Source: Sinomicrobium weinanense
Lineage (GTDB): Bacteria > Bacteroidota > Bacteroidia > Flavobacteriales > Flavobacteriaceae
Direction: 5' to 3'
NCBI RefSeq assembly: GCF_018863395.1
Contig: NZ_JAHKRR010000008.1
Coordinates: forward strand, 104,346-168,345
DNA: 64,000 nucleotides
Shown piece by piece: positions 28,843 to 38,248 of the stretch. A program made the translations under genes and the position numbers. How positions within the stretch are numbered: the stretch's first letter is position 1; every line of letters begins with the position of its first letter. The notes beneath the pieces were generated by a model. It was not told the origin of the DNA and searched no databases. It was given only the letters and a program-made list of their open reading frames with translations.

Positions 28843-29163
28843 GATCAATTCCACTAAACCGTTCCGGACGGCAGTCCGAAGGCCCGCCCCCCTGAAATCA
28901 CCGGAGTATCAGGTTGATGAAAAAGGGAAATACGGCAGTACACACCTCCCGGCGCGATCGCCCCGTGAAATTGTCACTATATCCCCTCGTATTGTCCGGT
29001 ATGGTGTCTTAATTTTGGATAAAACAGACTCAGCACCGGAAAAACGATATGATTATGAGGAAATTAAAATTACAAATAAACATTTCACCGTATTGCTTAA
29101 ATACATTTATACAGAGGATTTGAATATTGAAACTAAAAATATAACGGTATTATAAAATAGAAA
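28843..29163. other. Gene-free stretch upstream of arr
   Basis: 321 bp without a convincing gene. It contains a short hairpin CGGAC-ggca-GTCCG near 28868-28881 and a TAATTTTG sequence at 29010-29017 that fits the -7 consensus but lies 147 bp from the arr start. The second half is AT-rich. Nothing else could be recognised. Confidence 0.4.
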
Positions 29164-29907
29164 ATGGAATTTAACCCGAACAACAATATTGTTAAACTCT
29201 GTATCCAGGGTATGGACATGGAAGAAAAAGGCAAATCCGGAGCAGCAAGCAAACTTTTTCTTCGAGCCTGGAACGAGGCAACTGACGACTTTGAAAAATT
29301 TACTGCTGCCCATTATCTAGCCCGACATCAAAAAAATGTTCCCGGTAAATTAAAATGGCTCGAAACAGCTTTGCAGTTTGCATTAAAAATAAATAATGAC
29401 ACTGTTAAAAGTGCTTTCCCTTCCCTGTATTTGAACATTGCCAAATGCTATGAGGCCTTAAACCGCCCTAACCAGGCAAAAAAGAATTATGAATTGGCAA
29501 ATTCGTTTAAGGATAAACCATCTGATAAAGGTCCTTTTTATCATGGGACAAAAGCAGATTTACAGGTTGGTGATCTGCTGACACCAGGGGGCAGTTCTAA
29601 TTACAAACCAGGACTCAAAATGAATCATATCTATTTTACAGCCCTGGTTAATGGAGCAGGCCTTGCTGCTGCATTAGCTAAAGGCGTTGGACGTGAACGT
29701 GTTTATATTGTTGAACCGACAGGAAGTTTTGAAAATGACCCGAATGTTACAGACAAAAAATTTCCGGGCAATCCGACACGCTCATATCGCTCCCAGGCGC
29801 CATTAAAAATCGTTGGCGAAGCAACGGATTGGGTGAAACAAACACCTGAGGAACTCCAAAAATGGCGCGAAAAGTTGGCAGGTAACAAAGGAGATATTAT
29901 TAATTAA
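29164..29907 (+). CDS. arr: Rifampin ADP-ribosyltransferase with N-terminal helical domain
   Basis: A 247-residue protein. Residues about 123-240 are a complete Arr domain: PFYHGTKADLQVGDLLTPG, NHIYFTALVNGAGLAAALA, RVYIVEPTGSFENDPN and SYRSQAPLKIVGE. This enzyme moves ADP-ribose from NAD+ to a hydroxyl of rifamycins and inactivates them. Residues 1-115 are an added all-helical region with a tetratricopeptide-like pattern (LYLNIAKCYEALNRPNQAKKNYELANSF). Classic Arr proteins are about 140 residues, so this is a two-domain form. The natural substrate of chromosomal Arr proteins is not settled. No resistance-cassette or mobile genes are adjacent. Confidence 0.93.
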   Translation: MEFNPNNNIVKLCIQGMDMEEKGKSGAASKLFLRAWNEATDDFEKFTAAHYLARHQKNVPGKLKWLETALQFALKINNDTVKSAFPSLYLNIAKCYEALNRPNQAKKNYELANSFKDKPSDKGPFYHGTKADLQVGDLLTPGGSSNYKPGLKMNHIYFTALVNGAGLAAALAKGVGRERVYIVEPTGSFENDPNVTDKKFPGNPTRSYRSQAPLKIVGEATDWVKQTPEELQKWREKLAGNKGDIIN

Positions 29908-29971
29908 CATGAATAATGTTTAATCGCTATGAATTACAAATGTTCAAACTGTTTTTTTGGATTTTTAAAAG

Positions 29972-30043
29972 CTCCTCCACTTCGACAGGCTCAGTACTGG
30001 CCTTATGACGAAGGGAGGTACCCGAGCGCAGCAAAGGGAGGAG
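29972..30043. repeat. GC-rich intergenic hairpin repeat
   Basis: CTCCTCC (29972-29978) pairs with GGAGGAG (30037-30043), and an inner CTTCG/CGAAG pair nests inside. The sequence includes CTTCGACAGGCTCAGTA, of the same general type as part of the element at 14564-14767 and the stretch near 57483-57520. It sits downstream of arr and may end its transcript. Confidence 0.5.
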
Positions 30044-30167
30044 GGGTTTGAAAGCCCAAATCACGGGAAAAACACAAAAGTTGGGGATATACCCGGGATT
30101 TGGACCTGGTCAAACTCCCCGTCCCGCAAGAGTGAAAAACCAGGTAGAAATCATTTAAAATAATACT

Positions 30168-30635
30168 ATGACAAAAAATAAATTACCGCAAATGCACAAT
30201 GTTGGAATCGTCGTAGAATCTCTCGATGAGGCCATCTCTTTTTTCGCCGAGCTTGGCCTGAAACTTGAAGGGCGATCCACAGTCGAAGGAGAATGGGCCG
30301 GGCGGGTCACCGGGCTTGGTCACCAGTCTGTTGAGATCGCCATGATGGTCACTCCCGATGGCCATAGCCGGCTCGAACTCTCGCGGTTTCTTACCCCATC
30401 TACGATCGCCGATCACCGAAAGGCCCCGGTCAATGCTCTCGGCTACCTTCGTGTTATGTTCACGGTGAACGACATCGATGATACGTTGAAAAGGTTATAC
30501 AAACTTGAGGCGGAACTTGTCGGCGAAGTGGTCCGGTACGAAGACCTATATCGGTTATGCTACATTCGTGGCCCTGGAGGACTTCTCATAGGATTGGCCG
30601 AACAACTCGGCAATAGATCTGCAACAGATATTTAG
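30168..30635 (+). CDS. VOC (glyoxalase/bleomycin-resistance) superfamily protein
   Basis: A 155-residue cytoplasmic protein with the paired beta-alpha-beta units of the vicinal-oxygen-chelate fold. It opens with MHNVGIVVESLDEAISFFAELGL and ends with YLCYIRGPGG-like text typical of the second module. Members act as lyases, dioxygenases or drug-binding proteins; this one cannot be assigned. Its codons are visibly richer in CTC, GTC, ATC and CGG than those of its neighbours, which hints at recent acquisition. Confidence 0.88.
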   Translation: MTKNKLPQMHNVGIVVESLDEAISFFAELGLKLEGRSTVEGEWAGRVTGLGHQSVEIAMMVTPDGHSRLELSRFLTPSTIADHRKAPVNALGYLRVMFTVNDIDDTLKRLYKLEAELVGEVVRYEDLYRLCYIRGPGGLLIGLAEQLGNRSATDI

Positions 30636-30695
30636 AAACCCCTTGAGGAAGATATTTACCGCAAAAAAATTATAACCCAATATAAAACCAAAAAG

Positions 30696-31235
30696 ATGAG
30701 AAAATTAATTGTCGAAGCGGAAGTTTCATTGGATGGAATTGTTAACAGCCCCGATATATGGGGAGAAGTCTTCAAACATCACAGTAAGGACGTAACCGAT
30801 TACCTGCATCAATTACTTCTAAGCCAGGATGCGCTCGTTCTGGGCCGTAAAACCTATGAAGCCTTTGCAAAAGTATGGCCGGAAATGGATAATGAAAATG
30901 CAGAAAAAATAAATGGTATGCCCAAATATGTTGCTTCAAGAACGCTGGATCCGGCACTGGATTGGAACGCAACCCTGATCGAAGGCAATATTCCCGAAGA
31001 GATCCTCAGGTTAAAGCAGGAAAACGGCAATAATTTACTCCAATATGGCATTGGTGAGCTGACCCATACGATGTTGAAAAACAAACTGATCGATGAAATA
31101 CAACTGATAGTCTATCCTTTTACATTCGGAAAAGGAGAACGCTGGTTTGATGTTATTGATGTAAGCAGCTTCGGGTTACTGGATAGTAAATCGTTTAGTT
31201 CGGGGGCCATACTTCTTCGGTACCAGCCTAAATAA
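30696..31235 (+). CDS. Dihydrofolate reductase/RibD-like reductase family protein
   Basis: A 179-residue protein of the RibD C-terminal/DHFR-like fold. The N-terminal RKLIVEAEVSLDGIVNSPDIWG, the NADPH-loop text LVLGRKTYEAFAKVWP and the C-terminal GELTHTMLKNKLIDEIQLIVYPFTFGKGERWF are characteristic. Stand-alone members of this kind are very common in Bacteroidota and lack a known substrate. It lies 60 bp after the VOC gene on the same strand; the two may be cotranscribed. Confidence 0.88.
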   Translation: MRKLIVEAEVSLDGIVNSPDIWGEVFKHHSKDVTDYLHQLLLSQDALVLGRKTYEAFAKVWPEMDNENAEKINGMPKYVASRTLDPALDWNATLIEGNIPEEILRLKQENGNNLLQYGIGELTHTMLKNKLIDEIQLIVYPFTFGKGERWFDVIDVSSFGLLDSKSFSSGAILLRYQPK

Positions 31236-31308
31236 TATAAATTAATACCATGATTTTCCATGACTAAAGTAAAAAAACAAAAAGAACAATATTTAAATAT
31301 GTTTACAA

Positions 31309-32583
31309 ATGCAAAATCTTGTGGTTTTCCCGATTAAACTATATCTCAGATATACTGTATTGTTTACCTTTATGTTTTTTGTTTCGATGGAAGGCCTGGC
31401 TCAGCATTCGAAAATTGCGATTAAAAATGTAACCGTTTTCACCAGGCCTGATAAAAAACCCATCGAGAAAGCGACTGTTTTAATAGCAGCAGGAAAATTT
31501 AAAAAAATAACAAGCCGTAAAAATTTTAATATCCCGAAAGATTATAAGATCATTAACGGTGAAGGCAAATTTGTAACCGCCGGTTTTTGGAACAGCCACG
31601 TGCACTTTATTGAAAGCAAATGGAATGATGCAGCCCATCAATCGAAAGATAGTTTAGAAAACAAGTTAATGAAAATGTTTTCTTCCAGGGGCTTTGTTTA
31701 TGTGTTTGACCTAGCTCAGCTCAATTTTAAAAACCTCAATATTCTCAGAACCAGAATTAAAAGAGGAGAAATAAAAGGCCCTACCATTTTTGCCGTTGGG
31801 GCCCCTTTCACATCAAAAAGCCCTTTTTATATAGAACCGCTAAAATTACCGGAATTAAAAACCAGGAGCGAAGTAAAAAAACATATTAAAAAACAACTCG
31901 GTAATGGTGCCAACGGTATAAAAATATGGTCCGCCTCACCCACCGGGAAAACCATTGATTATTTACCAACTGATTTAATCAGGGAAGCGGCAGGAATAGC
32001 TAAAACTAACAAAATACCTCTTTTTGCGCATCCAACTGATCTTAAAGGTGTAAAAAATGCCGTAAACAACGGCGTAAATATATTGGCACACGTACCGGGA
32101 GATGATCAAATTGTTTGGGACTCTGTTTTGGTTAGGAAACTTGTTCATCAAAAAGTGGCTTTAATCCCTACATTAAAACTTTATTATTGGGTTGAGCAAA
32201 TGGCAGGAAGAGACACCGGGACCAGTAATCTGGTACATACGACGATCGATCAGTTAAAGGTATTTAATGCCGCGGGAGGGATCGTTTTATTTGGAACAGA
32301 TGTCGGTTATATCAATGATTATGATACCAGTGAAGAATTTGAGGGTATGGCTGCTGCCGGGATGAACTTTGATGAAATACTGGCTTCATTAACCACAAAT
32401 CCGGCTGAAAAATTCAATCGTTTAAATAATACAGGTACCATTCAGTACGGAAAAAATGCAGATTTGGTTTTGTTAAACAGAAACCCAAGTACAGACCCCA
32501 AACATTTTTCCGAGGTACTTTTAACTATACATAACGGAGAAATAATATATAAAAATAAAAACCTGGTACTGATTAATCAGTAA
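31309..32583 (+). CDS. Secreted amidohydrolase family protein
   Basis: A 424-residue metal-dependent hydrolase with a signal sequence ending near GLAQH. The metal ligands are visible: HVH in FWNSHVHF, a lysine in GIKIW, histidines in LFAHPT and ILAHVPG, and the aspartate in LFGTDVGY. This set matches imidazolonepropionase-like members of the amidohydrolase superfamily. The periplasmic substrate is unknown (dipeptides or cyclic amides are typical). It is the last gene of the plus-strand accessory group and converges on the PorP gene. An 8-bp dyad CAGAAGAT/ATCTTCTG at 32635-32687 lies between them. Confidence 0.88.
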   Translation: MQNLVVFPIKLYLRYTVLFTFMFFVSMEGLAQHSKIAIKNVTVFTRPDKKPIEKATVLIAAGKFKKITSRKNFNIPKDYKIINGEGKFVTAGFWNSHVHFIESKWNDAAHQSKDSLENKLMKMFSSRGFVYVFDLAQLNFKNLNILRTRIKRGEIKGPTIFAVGAPFTSKSPFYIEPLKLPELKTRSEVKKHIKKQLGNGANGIKIWSASPTGKTIDYLPTDLIREAAGIAKTNKIPLFAHPTDLKGVKNAVNNGVNILAHVPGDDQIVWDSVLVRKLVHQKVALIPTLKLYYWVEQMAGRDTGTSNLVHTTIDQLKVFNAAGGIVLFGTDVGYINDYDTSEEFEGMAAAGMNFDEILASLTTNPAEKFNRLNNTGTIQYGKNADLVLLNRNPSTDPKHFSEVLLTIHNGEIIYKNKNLVLINQ

Positions 32584-32742
32584 ACTAAATAAAAAAAGAA
32601 ACAGGGGCATTACATGGAAGTTTTGTTGAAAATACAGAAGATAAGACATTGACTTTAACCGATTATTCTCCGCGTATGGATCTTCTGAAATAAAATCATT
32701 TAAAGGACACTTCGGGATTCAATCCGGGAAATTGTCTGAACT

Positions 32743-33660
32743 TTAAAAGTATCCGCTATCGAACGAATAAGACAGGATCATACCGTGACTGTTCCCCAGT
32801 AAAGAGTTTTTAAGTCCCGCATTGTAATGATAAATAAGCCTGAAATGCCTGAACAGGTAAATTCCGGCCAGAAAGTTCAGAGAAGAACTGCTCCGGTAGC
32901 CTGCCCCGATCTCAAATTTATTGCTGAAACTTGTAGTGATATTTACATCGACCTGCATGGGTGCCTGATCTTCATATTTTAATAACACACTGGGTTTGAT
33001 CATGATCTTATTGAACCTGTTTGCAAAAAAACGATAGCCCATATATCCGTAAACAGGGTTCGACAGGTGAAGGTCGTCTCTCGAAGCCAGTTTATCGCCC
33101 AGGATATTGGGAGCGGAGATCCCCACATAGAAGTTAGAACGGTTATATAAAAAACCAACACCTACCATCGGGATGGTCGCATTGATGTTTTCCGAAAATT
33201 CAGGGTCGTCCGTAATGCCCAGTTCCAGCAGGTTTTCCTGAAGCTGATGCACCCCGGCAGTGAGCCCGAACGAAAGTACATGCTGATCGTAAACCTGCCA
33301 GTCAGGACGGTCGCTTTTATGATCGAAAAACAGTTTATACGAATACGCCGCAAAGGCCGTGGTATTGGTCGTTACTCCGATCTTATCCCGGGTAAAAGCT
33401 GCTCCAAGCCCCATTTTACCACGAGATACGGGCGAATGAAAACTCAGGGCGTAGCTTTTCGGGCTTCCTTCCACACTATTGATATATCCGTAATGGCTCA
33501 GGGAAGCCTCCGGCCCCAATGCCATTCCTGCATAAGCCGGGTTAATGATAAAAGGATTGTAGTTGTATTCGGGGAACAAAGCGGTTTGCTGAGCCAAAAC
33601 AAAATACTGTCCGCATATAACAAGGAAGAACGTAAAAATATATCTCATGCTGTCTGTCAT
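32743..33660 (-). CDS. PorP/SprF-family type IX secretion partner protein
   Basis: A 305-residue predicted outer-membrane beta-barrel. The opening ALFPEYNYNPFIINPAYAGM with SLSHYGYINSVEGSPKSYALSFHSPV is the family signature. PorP/SprF proteins pair with a large adhesin encoded directly upstream and are needed to export it or hold it at the surface. That is the arrangement here: the gene starts 1 bp after the adhesin stop codon. A second ATG at residue 5 (33648) gives a cleaner signal peptide and may be the true start. Confidence 0.93.
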   Translation of the reverse strand: MTDSMRYIFTFFLVICGQYFVLAQQTALFPEYNYNPFIINPAYAGMALGPEASLSHYGYINSVEGSPKSYALSFHSPVSRGKMGLGAAFTRDKIGVTTNTTAFAAYSYKLFFDHKSDRPDWQVYDQHVLSFGLTAGVHQLQENLLELGITDDPEFSENINATIPMVGVGFLYNRSNFYVGISAPNILGDKLASRDDLHLSNPVYGYMGYRFFANRFNKIMIKPSVLLKYEDQAPMQVDVNITTSFSNKFEIGAGYRSSSSLNFLAGIYLFRHFRLIYHYNAGLKNSLLGNSHGMILSYSFDSGYF

Positions 33661-33661
33661 C

Positions 33662-36600
33662 TTAACGCTTTATAACCAAAAATCCTTTTACTGTTTTTAC
33701 CTCAACCCTTCCCTGAATCTGAATATCAAAGAAATAGGTTCCGGAAGGTAACCTGCCGGCGCCTATTCCGGTGAGCCTGTTGGCCTCTCCCGTAAATACA
33801 TTGGAGTGGTTGTCATAGTTCGCTATCCGGAACACCATATCTCCCCACCGGTTGTATACGGAAACCGTATTGTCGGGATAGTTCTCTATCCCTTCTATTT
33901 TCCAGAAATCGTTGATCCCGTCACCGTTGGGAGAAAATCCGTATTTGGTCTTATTGATATCGATCTCCGCCCTGGTCGTAAAGCTGACCTCAGTACATCC
34001 TGTGGCATTCCCCACGGTATTGTACGGAACTACAGCTATGTGGTAAGTTGTATTTTCTTCAAGATCGACGGCAGGGCTAAAAGAATTCCCGGACACCTGC
34101 TGATGGTCGATGATATCTGCCCCCCCGACAGTGGTACCTATCGAAATATAGTACCCATCGGCATCAGCAACAGTGTTCCAGGATATTTTAGTGTCTATGG
34201 TCACTCCGGTAGCTCCGTTCGCCGGACTGATCACGGTAGTGCAGGCCGGTGATATTGGCAATGTTTCTGTAGTAAAACTGACCTCAGTACACCTCTCTGC
34301 TTCCCCGGTTTCATTAAACGGGATCACATTGACATAGTAGGTGATATTTTCCTCAAAATTAACTGCCGGTGTATAGCTTGTGCCGCCGACCTCTTCCCGG
34401 TTCACCAACTCTGTTCCCCCGGGGCTTGTGCCTACAGACAGGTAGTAGCCTTCGGCATCCGGAACGGGCTCCCAGGTGATATCAGCGGTAAGCGGTACTT
34501 CTGTAGAACCGTCTGCCGGGCTGATCATTCCCGTACATTCCGGAGCAGTTTCGGGAATATGGATCGTGAAATCAAATTCAGGGCAGCCTTCGGCCTTGCC
34601 GTAATCATTGTAGGGTATGATCCGGATATAGTATGTGGTGTTGGCTTCAAAGTCGGCTTCCGGGCTATAGGTCGTTTCGCTTTGTTGATGATCTTCCAGC
34701 ACTTCGCTTCCTCCGGGGCTTGTCCCAATGGAAATAAAATACCCTTCGGCCCCGGGAACGGCCTCCCAGGTGATATCTGTGTTCAAGGGGACCTCTTCCT
34801 GTCCGTCCACAGGGCTTATAATCCCGGTACAGCCAGGTACTTCTCCCAGGGTTTCCGTCGTAAAACGAATTTCTTCACACCTCTCCGCTTCACCGGTTTC
34901 GTTAAAGGGTATCACCCTGACGTAGTAAGTGGTATTCTCTTCAAAATTGACCGCCGATGTATAGCTTGTACCGCTGACCTCTTCCCGGTTCACCAACTCT
35001 GTTCCCCCGGGGCTTGTGCCTACGGACAGGTAGTAGCCTTCGGCATCCGGAACGGGCTCCCAGGTGATATCAGCGGTAAGCGGTACTTCTGTAGAACCGT
35101 CTGCCGGGCTGATCATTCCCGTACATTCCGGAACAGTTTCGGGAATATGGATCGTGAAATCAAATTCGGGGCAGCCTTCGGCCTTGCCGTAATCATTGTA
35201 GGGTATGATCCGGATATAGTATGTGGTGTTGGCCTCGAAATCGGCTTCCGGGCTATAGGTCGTTTCGCTTTGTTGATGATCTTCCAGCACTTCACTCCCT
35301 CCGGGGCTTGTCCCAATGGAAATAAAATACCCTTCGGCCCCGGGAACGGCCTCCCAGGTGATATCTGTGTTCAAGGGGACCTCTTCCTGTCCGTCCACAG
35401 GGCTTATAATCCCGGCACAGCCAGGTACTTCTCCCAGGGTTTCCGTAGTAAAGCGAATTTCTTCACAATTCTCCGCTTCACCGGTTTCGTTAAAGGGTGC
35501 AACGCTGACATAGTAGGTGGTGTTCTCTTCAAAATTGACCGCCGGGGTATAGCTCGTACCGCTCACTTCTTCCCTGTTCACCAACTCTGCTCCCCCGGGG
35601 CTTGTACCTACGGACAGGTAGTAGCCTTCGGCATCGGGGACAGGTTCCCAGGTGATATCAGTGGTAAGCGGTACTTCTGTAGAACCGTCTGCCGGGCTGA
35701 TCATTCCCGTACATTCCGGAACAGTTTCGGGAATATGGATCGTGAAATCAAATTCGGGGCAGCCTTCGGCCTTGCCGTAATCATTGTAGGGTATGATCCG
35801 GATATAGTATGTGGTGTTGGCCTCGAAATCGGCTTCCGGGCTATAGGTCGTTTCGCTTTGTTGATGATCTTCCAGCGCTTCGCTTCCTCCGGGGTTTGTC
35901 CCTATGGAAATAAAATACCCTTCGGCCCCGGGAACGGCCTCCCAGGTGATATCTGTGTTCAAGGGAACTTCTTCCTGTCCATTTACAGGGCTGATAATTT
36001 CCGTACAACCCGGTACTTCCCCAACGGTTTCTGTCGTAAAGCTAATCCCTTCACACTCTTCCGCTTCACCGGTTTCGTTAAAAGGCACCACATTGACATA
36101 GTAGGTCGTGTTCTCTTCAAAATTGACCGCCGGGGTATAGCTCGTACCGCTCACTTCTTCCCTGTTCACCAACTCTGCTCCCCCGGGGCTTGTGCCTATG
36201 GAAAGGTAGTAGCCTTCGGCACCGGAGATTGTCTCCCAGGTAATTTCCGAATCAAGCGCAATGTCCGTATCTCCGTTTTCCGGGGAAGTAATTGCCGTAC
36301 ATTCCGGAATCGGAATCGCAGTAAACGCTGACTCATAGGCTCCCATATCAACATTATCGCCCTGCCTTCGGGGGGTTCCGTCCAAATCGATGGATGTGTC
36401 TGCGTCGGTTTCCTCCGAAACTTTGTCGAACCACCTGGCTAAGCCTGTGTCTATGGCCGGACTTCCCGACTGTAAGCGGTAATTATTATTGGCGGGGTTG
36501 ACAAATAGCGGGTCTACTTCAACTTGATTATTTGTGCCATCCGGAAATTCTTCCAGAATATTCCTTCTAATATCAGAAGAAGCATTTCCACCATTAAAGC

Positions 36601-37846
36601 TGACAATTTGTATATCTGAATAGAAAAATGGGTTATTGGTAAAATTGCCAAAAAACACCGAGTTATATATGTTCGTATCAGTATAATCACCGGAAGCGGA
36701 AACCACAGCCGTATTGTAATTGTCTATAAAAGTACAATTGGCAACACTTAATCGATTGCTATTGTAAATGGCACCTCCGTCATCATAGGCCCCATTTTCC
36801 TGAAACAACGAGTTTACGATATCCATTGTTCCCGAATTGTATATAGCTGCCCCTTCGTATGGTGTGGTATTTGAGATAAACCTGCACCGTTCTGCATATA
36901 CCACTGCTTTATCGCTCATTAATGCCCCCCCGTCCCCAGCCCTGGCTTTATTGCCCTGGAAAAGATTGTTTTTTAGGGTTAAAGAGTTTCTTACAGTAGA
37001 GATAGCTCCTGCCCTTCCATCCATAGTTTCATTATTAACAAAACTTGAATTCCTTACCTGGCCGTTACTCTCCCAAAAAGACAAGGCTGCTCCGGAGACA
37101 TAACTTTCATTTTGTTGAAAGGTACAATCGATCACCTCAAAAGGGGTCGTTACTTCTCCCTCATTACAGATCGCTCCACCGTCATAAGCATAGTTGTTGT
37201 TAAAAGTCGAATTGTCAATAACAACACCGTTATCACTATTTAAAATAAAAACTGCACCACCTTCATATTCGGCTGAATTGTTGTTAAAAATACAGTTGTT
37301 CACCAGAGAACCATCAGAGAGGTTAAAATAAATGCCAGCGCCATTAGAGGTTGATGTATTATCAATAAAACGGCAATTTCTGATGACAACATTATCTGCT
37401 TCATTTACATAAATGGCCCCACCACCTCCATGGTATTCAATTATCGCTGTATAGTTCCCGTTCCTAAACCGGATGCCGTCAATTACTGTGTCGTTAGCCG
37501 AAACATCAATCATTAATATCCTGATGGAACTACCGCCATCGAAAATAGTTTTATTGGTTTCCTCATCCCGGTCACCAAGCGCTTTTTCCGTACCATCAAA
37601 ACCGCCGAAAAGTTTTACATCCGAAACGTTGAGATTTAAAGTTTCGCTAATACGATACGTACCGGCTTGTACCCATATTTCATCACCTTCAGAAGCATCG
37701 TTAACAGCATCCTCAATACTGCTCGCCTTTGCCCAGGAAGAACCATCTCCCTCCCCATCAGGAGTTACCCTAATGATGTTTTGCGCCTGTACAAAAACAC
37801 AAGATAAAAACGCAACAAAAAAAGTAAAGTAAAGTTTATACTTCAT
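33662..37846 (-). CDS. Giant T9SS type B adhesin: beta-helix plus eight repeat domains
   Basis: A 1394-residue exported protein. A signal peptide ends near FVQAQ. Residues about 22-450 form a right-handed beta-helix with repeated SNGAGIYFN, NSAEYEGGAVF and YAYDGGAICN coils. A choice-of-anchor Q-type segment follows to about 508 (AIDTGLARWFDK, DMGAYES). Residues about 508-1295 hold eight 98-residue fibronectin-III-like domains (ISPADGSTEVPL, ITWEPVPDAEGYYLSVGTSPGG) in which types A and B alternate. Residues about 1300-1394 are the gliding-motility-associated sorting domain (YGFSPNGDGINDFWKIEGIENYP, SVYNRWGDMVF). Such proteins are secreted by the type IX system and attached to the surface. The last domains are nearly identical in DNA. 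Confidence 0.95.
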   Translation of the reverse strand: MKYKLYFTFFVAFLSCVFVQAQNIIRVTPDGEGDGSSWAKASSIEDAVNDASEGDEIWVQAGTYRISETLNLNVSDVKLFGGFDGTEKALGDRDEETNKTIFDGGSSIRILMIDVSANDTVIDGIRFRNGNYTAIIEYHGGGGAIYVNEADNVVIRNCRFIDNTSTSNGAGIYFNLSDGSLVNNCIFNNNSAEYEGGAVFILNSDNGVVIDNSTFNNNYAYDGGAICNEGEVTTPFEVIDCTFQQNESYVSGAALSFWESNGQVRNSSFVNNETMDGRAGAISTVRNSLTLKNNLFQGNKARAGDGGALMSDKAVVYAERCRFISNTTPYEGAAIYNSGTMDIVNSLFQENGAYDDGGAIYNSNRLSVANCTFIDNYNTAVVSASGDYTDTNIYNSVFFGNFTNNPFFYSDIQIVSFNGGNASSDIRRNILEEFPDGTNNQVEVDPLFVNPANNNYRLQSGSPAIDTGLARWFDKVSEETDADTSIDLDGTPRRQGDNVDMGAYESAFTAIPIPECTAITSPENGDTDIALDSEITWETISGAEGYYLSIGTSPGGAELVNREEVSGTSYTPAVNFEENTTYYVNVVPFNETGEAEECEGISFTTETVGEVPGCTEIISPVNGQEEVPLNTDITWEAVPGAEGYFISIGTNPGGSEALEDHQQSETTYSPEADFEANTTYYIRIIPYNDYGKAEGCPEFDFTIHIPETVPECTGMISPADGSTEVPLTTDITWEPVPDAEGYYLSVGTSPGGAELVNREEVSGTSYTPAVNFEENTTYYVSVAPFNETGEAENCEEIRFTTETLGEVPGCAGIISPVDGQEEVPLNTDITWEAVPGAEGYFISIGTSPGGSEVLEDHQQSETTYSPEADFEANTTYYIRIIPYNDYGKAEGCPEFDFTIHIPETVPECTGMISPADGSTEVPLTADITWEPVPDAEGYYLSVGTSPGGTELVNREEVSGTSYTSAVNFEENTTYYVRVIPFNETGEAERCEEIRFTTETLGEVPGCTGIISPVDGQEEVPLNTDITWEAVPGAEGYFISIGTSPGGSEVLEDHQQSETTYSPEADFEANTTYYIRIIPYNDYGKAEGCPEFDFTIHIPETAPECTGMISPADGSTEVPLTADITWEPVPDAEGYYLSVGTSPGGTELVNREEVGGTSYTPAVNFEENITYYVNVIPFNETGEAERCTEVSFTTETLPISPACTTVISPANGATGVTIDTKISWNTVADADGYYISIGTTVGGADIIDHQQVSGNSFSPAVDLEENTTYHIAVVPYNTVGNATGCTEVSFTTRAEIDINKTKYGFSPNGDGINDFWKIEGIENYPDNTVSVYNRWGDMVFRIANYDNHSNVFTGEANRLTGIGAGRLPSGTYFFDIQIQGRVEVKTVKGFLVIKR
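34254..36312 (-). repeat. 588-bp tandem repeat inside the adhesin gene
   Basis: Stretches recur with a period of 588 bp (196 codons, one A plus one B domain), for example the text around 34559, 35147 and 35735, with only scattered base changes. The period is a multiple of three, so domains can be gained or lost without a frameshift. At least three near-identical copies are seen, flanked by more diverged first and last domains. Confidence 0.92.
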
Positions 37847-38248
37847 ATACTTAAAATTGTAATTGACCTGTATTAAGGCCTGTTAAAAACTTCCAGAGCA
37901 AAAATAGAAGTCCCGCCTGCCTGCGACAATGTTCAGGCACATACACAGCGACTACAAGGCGGTGAGAAAGCGTCTACAAAGCGTCTACATCGGGGGTGAA
38001 TGAGGCAGAAGCAAGTGGATTATGTGCAGGAAGTTGGGAATTGGAGTGAAAGGAAGGGATGGCCGGTATTCGGTACTCAGTATTCGGTATTCGGTGGTCG
38101 GGCGTATTTTAGCATGAATAATGCCTGAACGTTTCCCTCAAATATCAAGGAGAGTGGTACGGTTTATCATCGGTCGTGATATGCCGTACCATTCCCATAA
38201 ACTACATCTTTCGTGCGATAAGGTTTATTATTCAGGCAGCCGGTATAC
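37847..38248. promoter_or_regulatory. Control region upstream of the adhesin gene
   Basis: 402 bp without a gene. It holds the 49-bp composite element at 37940-37988 and a degenerate tandem repeat of GGTATTC-like heptamers at about 38067-38100. A dyad GGTACGG/CCGTACC at 38156-38190 may end transcription of the unknown operon on the right. Confidence 0.55.
37940..37988 (-). promoter_or_regulatory. 49-bp composite element, copy 1
   Basis: Read on the minus strand it has GTAGACGCTTT twice in tandem (11-bp step), nine variable bases, then TTGTAGTCGCTGTGTATG. The three GTAG sites start at offsets 0, 11 and 33, all multiples of 11, so they lie on one helix face. It ends 94 bp before the adhesin start. 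The same element occurs at 44012-44060. Confidence 0.75.

Noticed and set aside
28843..29163. A small gene or riboswitch upstream of arr
   Set aside because: No conserved aptamer pattern and no frame with start context were seen.
34254..36312. Regular repeats resembling a CRISPR or satellite array
   Set aside because: The unit is 588 bp and codes for protein domains in frame; there are no short spacers and no cas genes.
34559..36331. 590-codon open frame on the plus strand
   Set aside because: It is antisense to the adhesin repeats. The period of 588 bp is a multiple of three, so one stop-free repeat stays open in every copy. It has no start context, and the product shows no recognisable domain.
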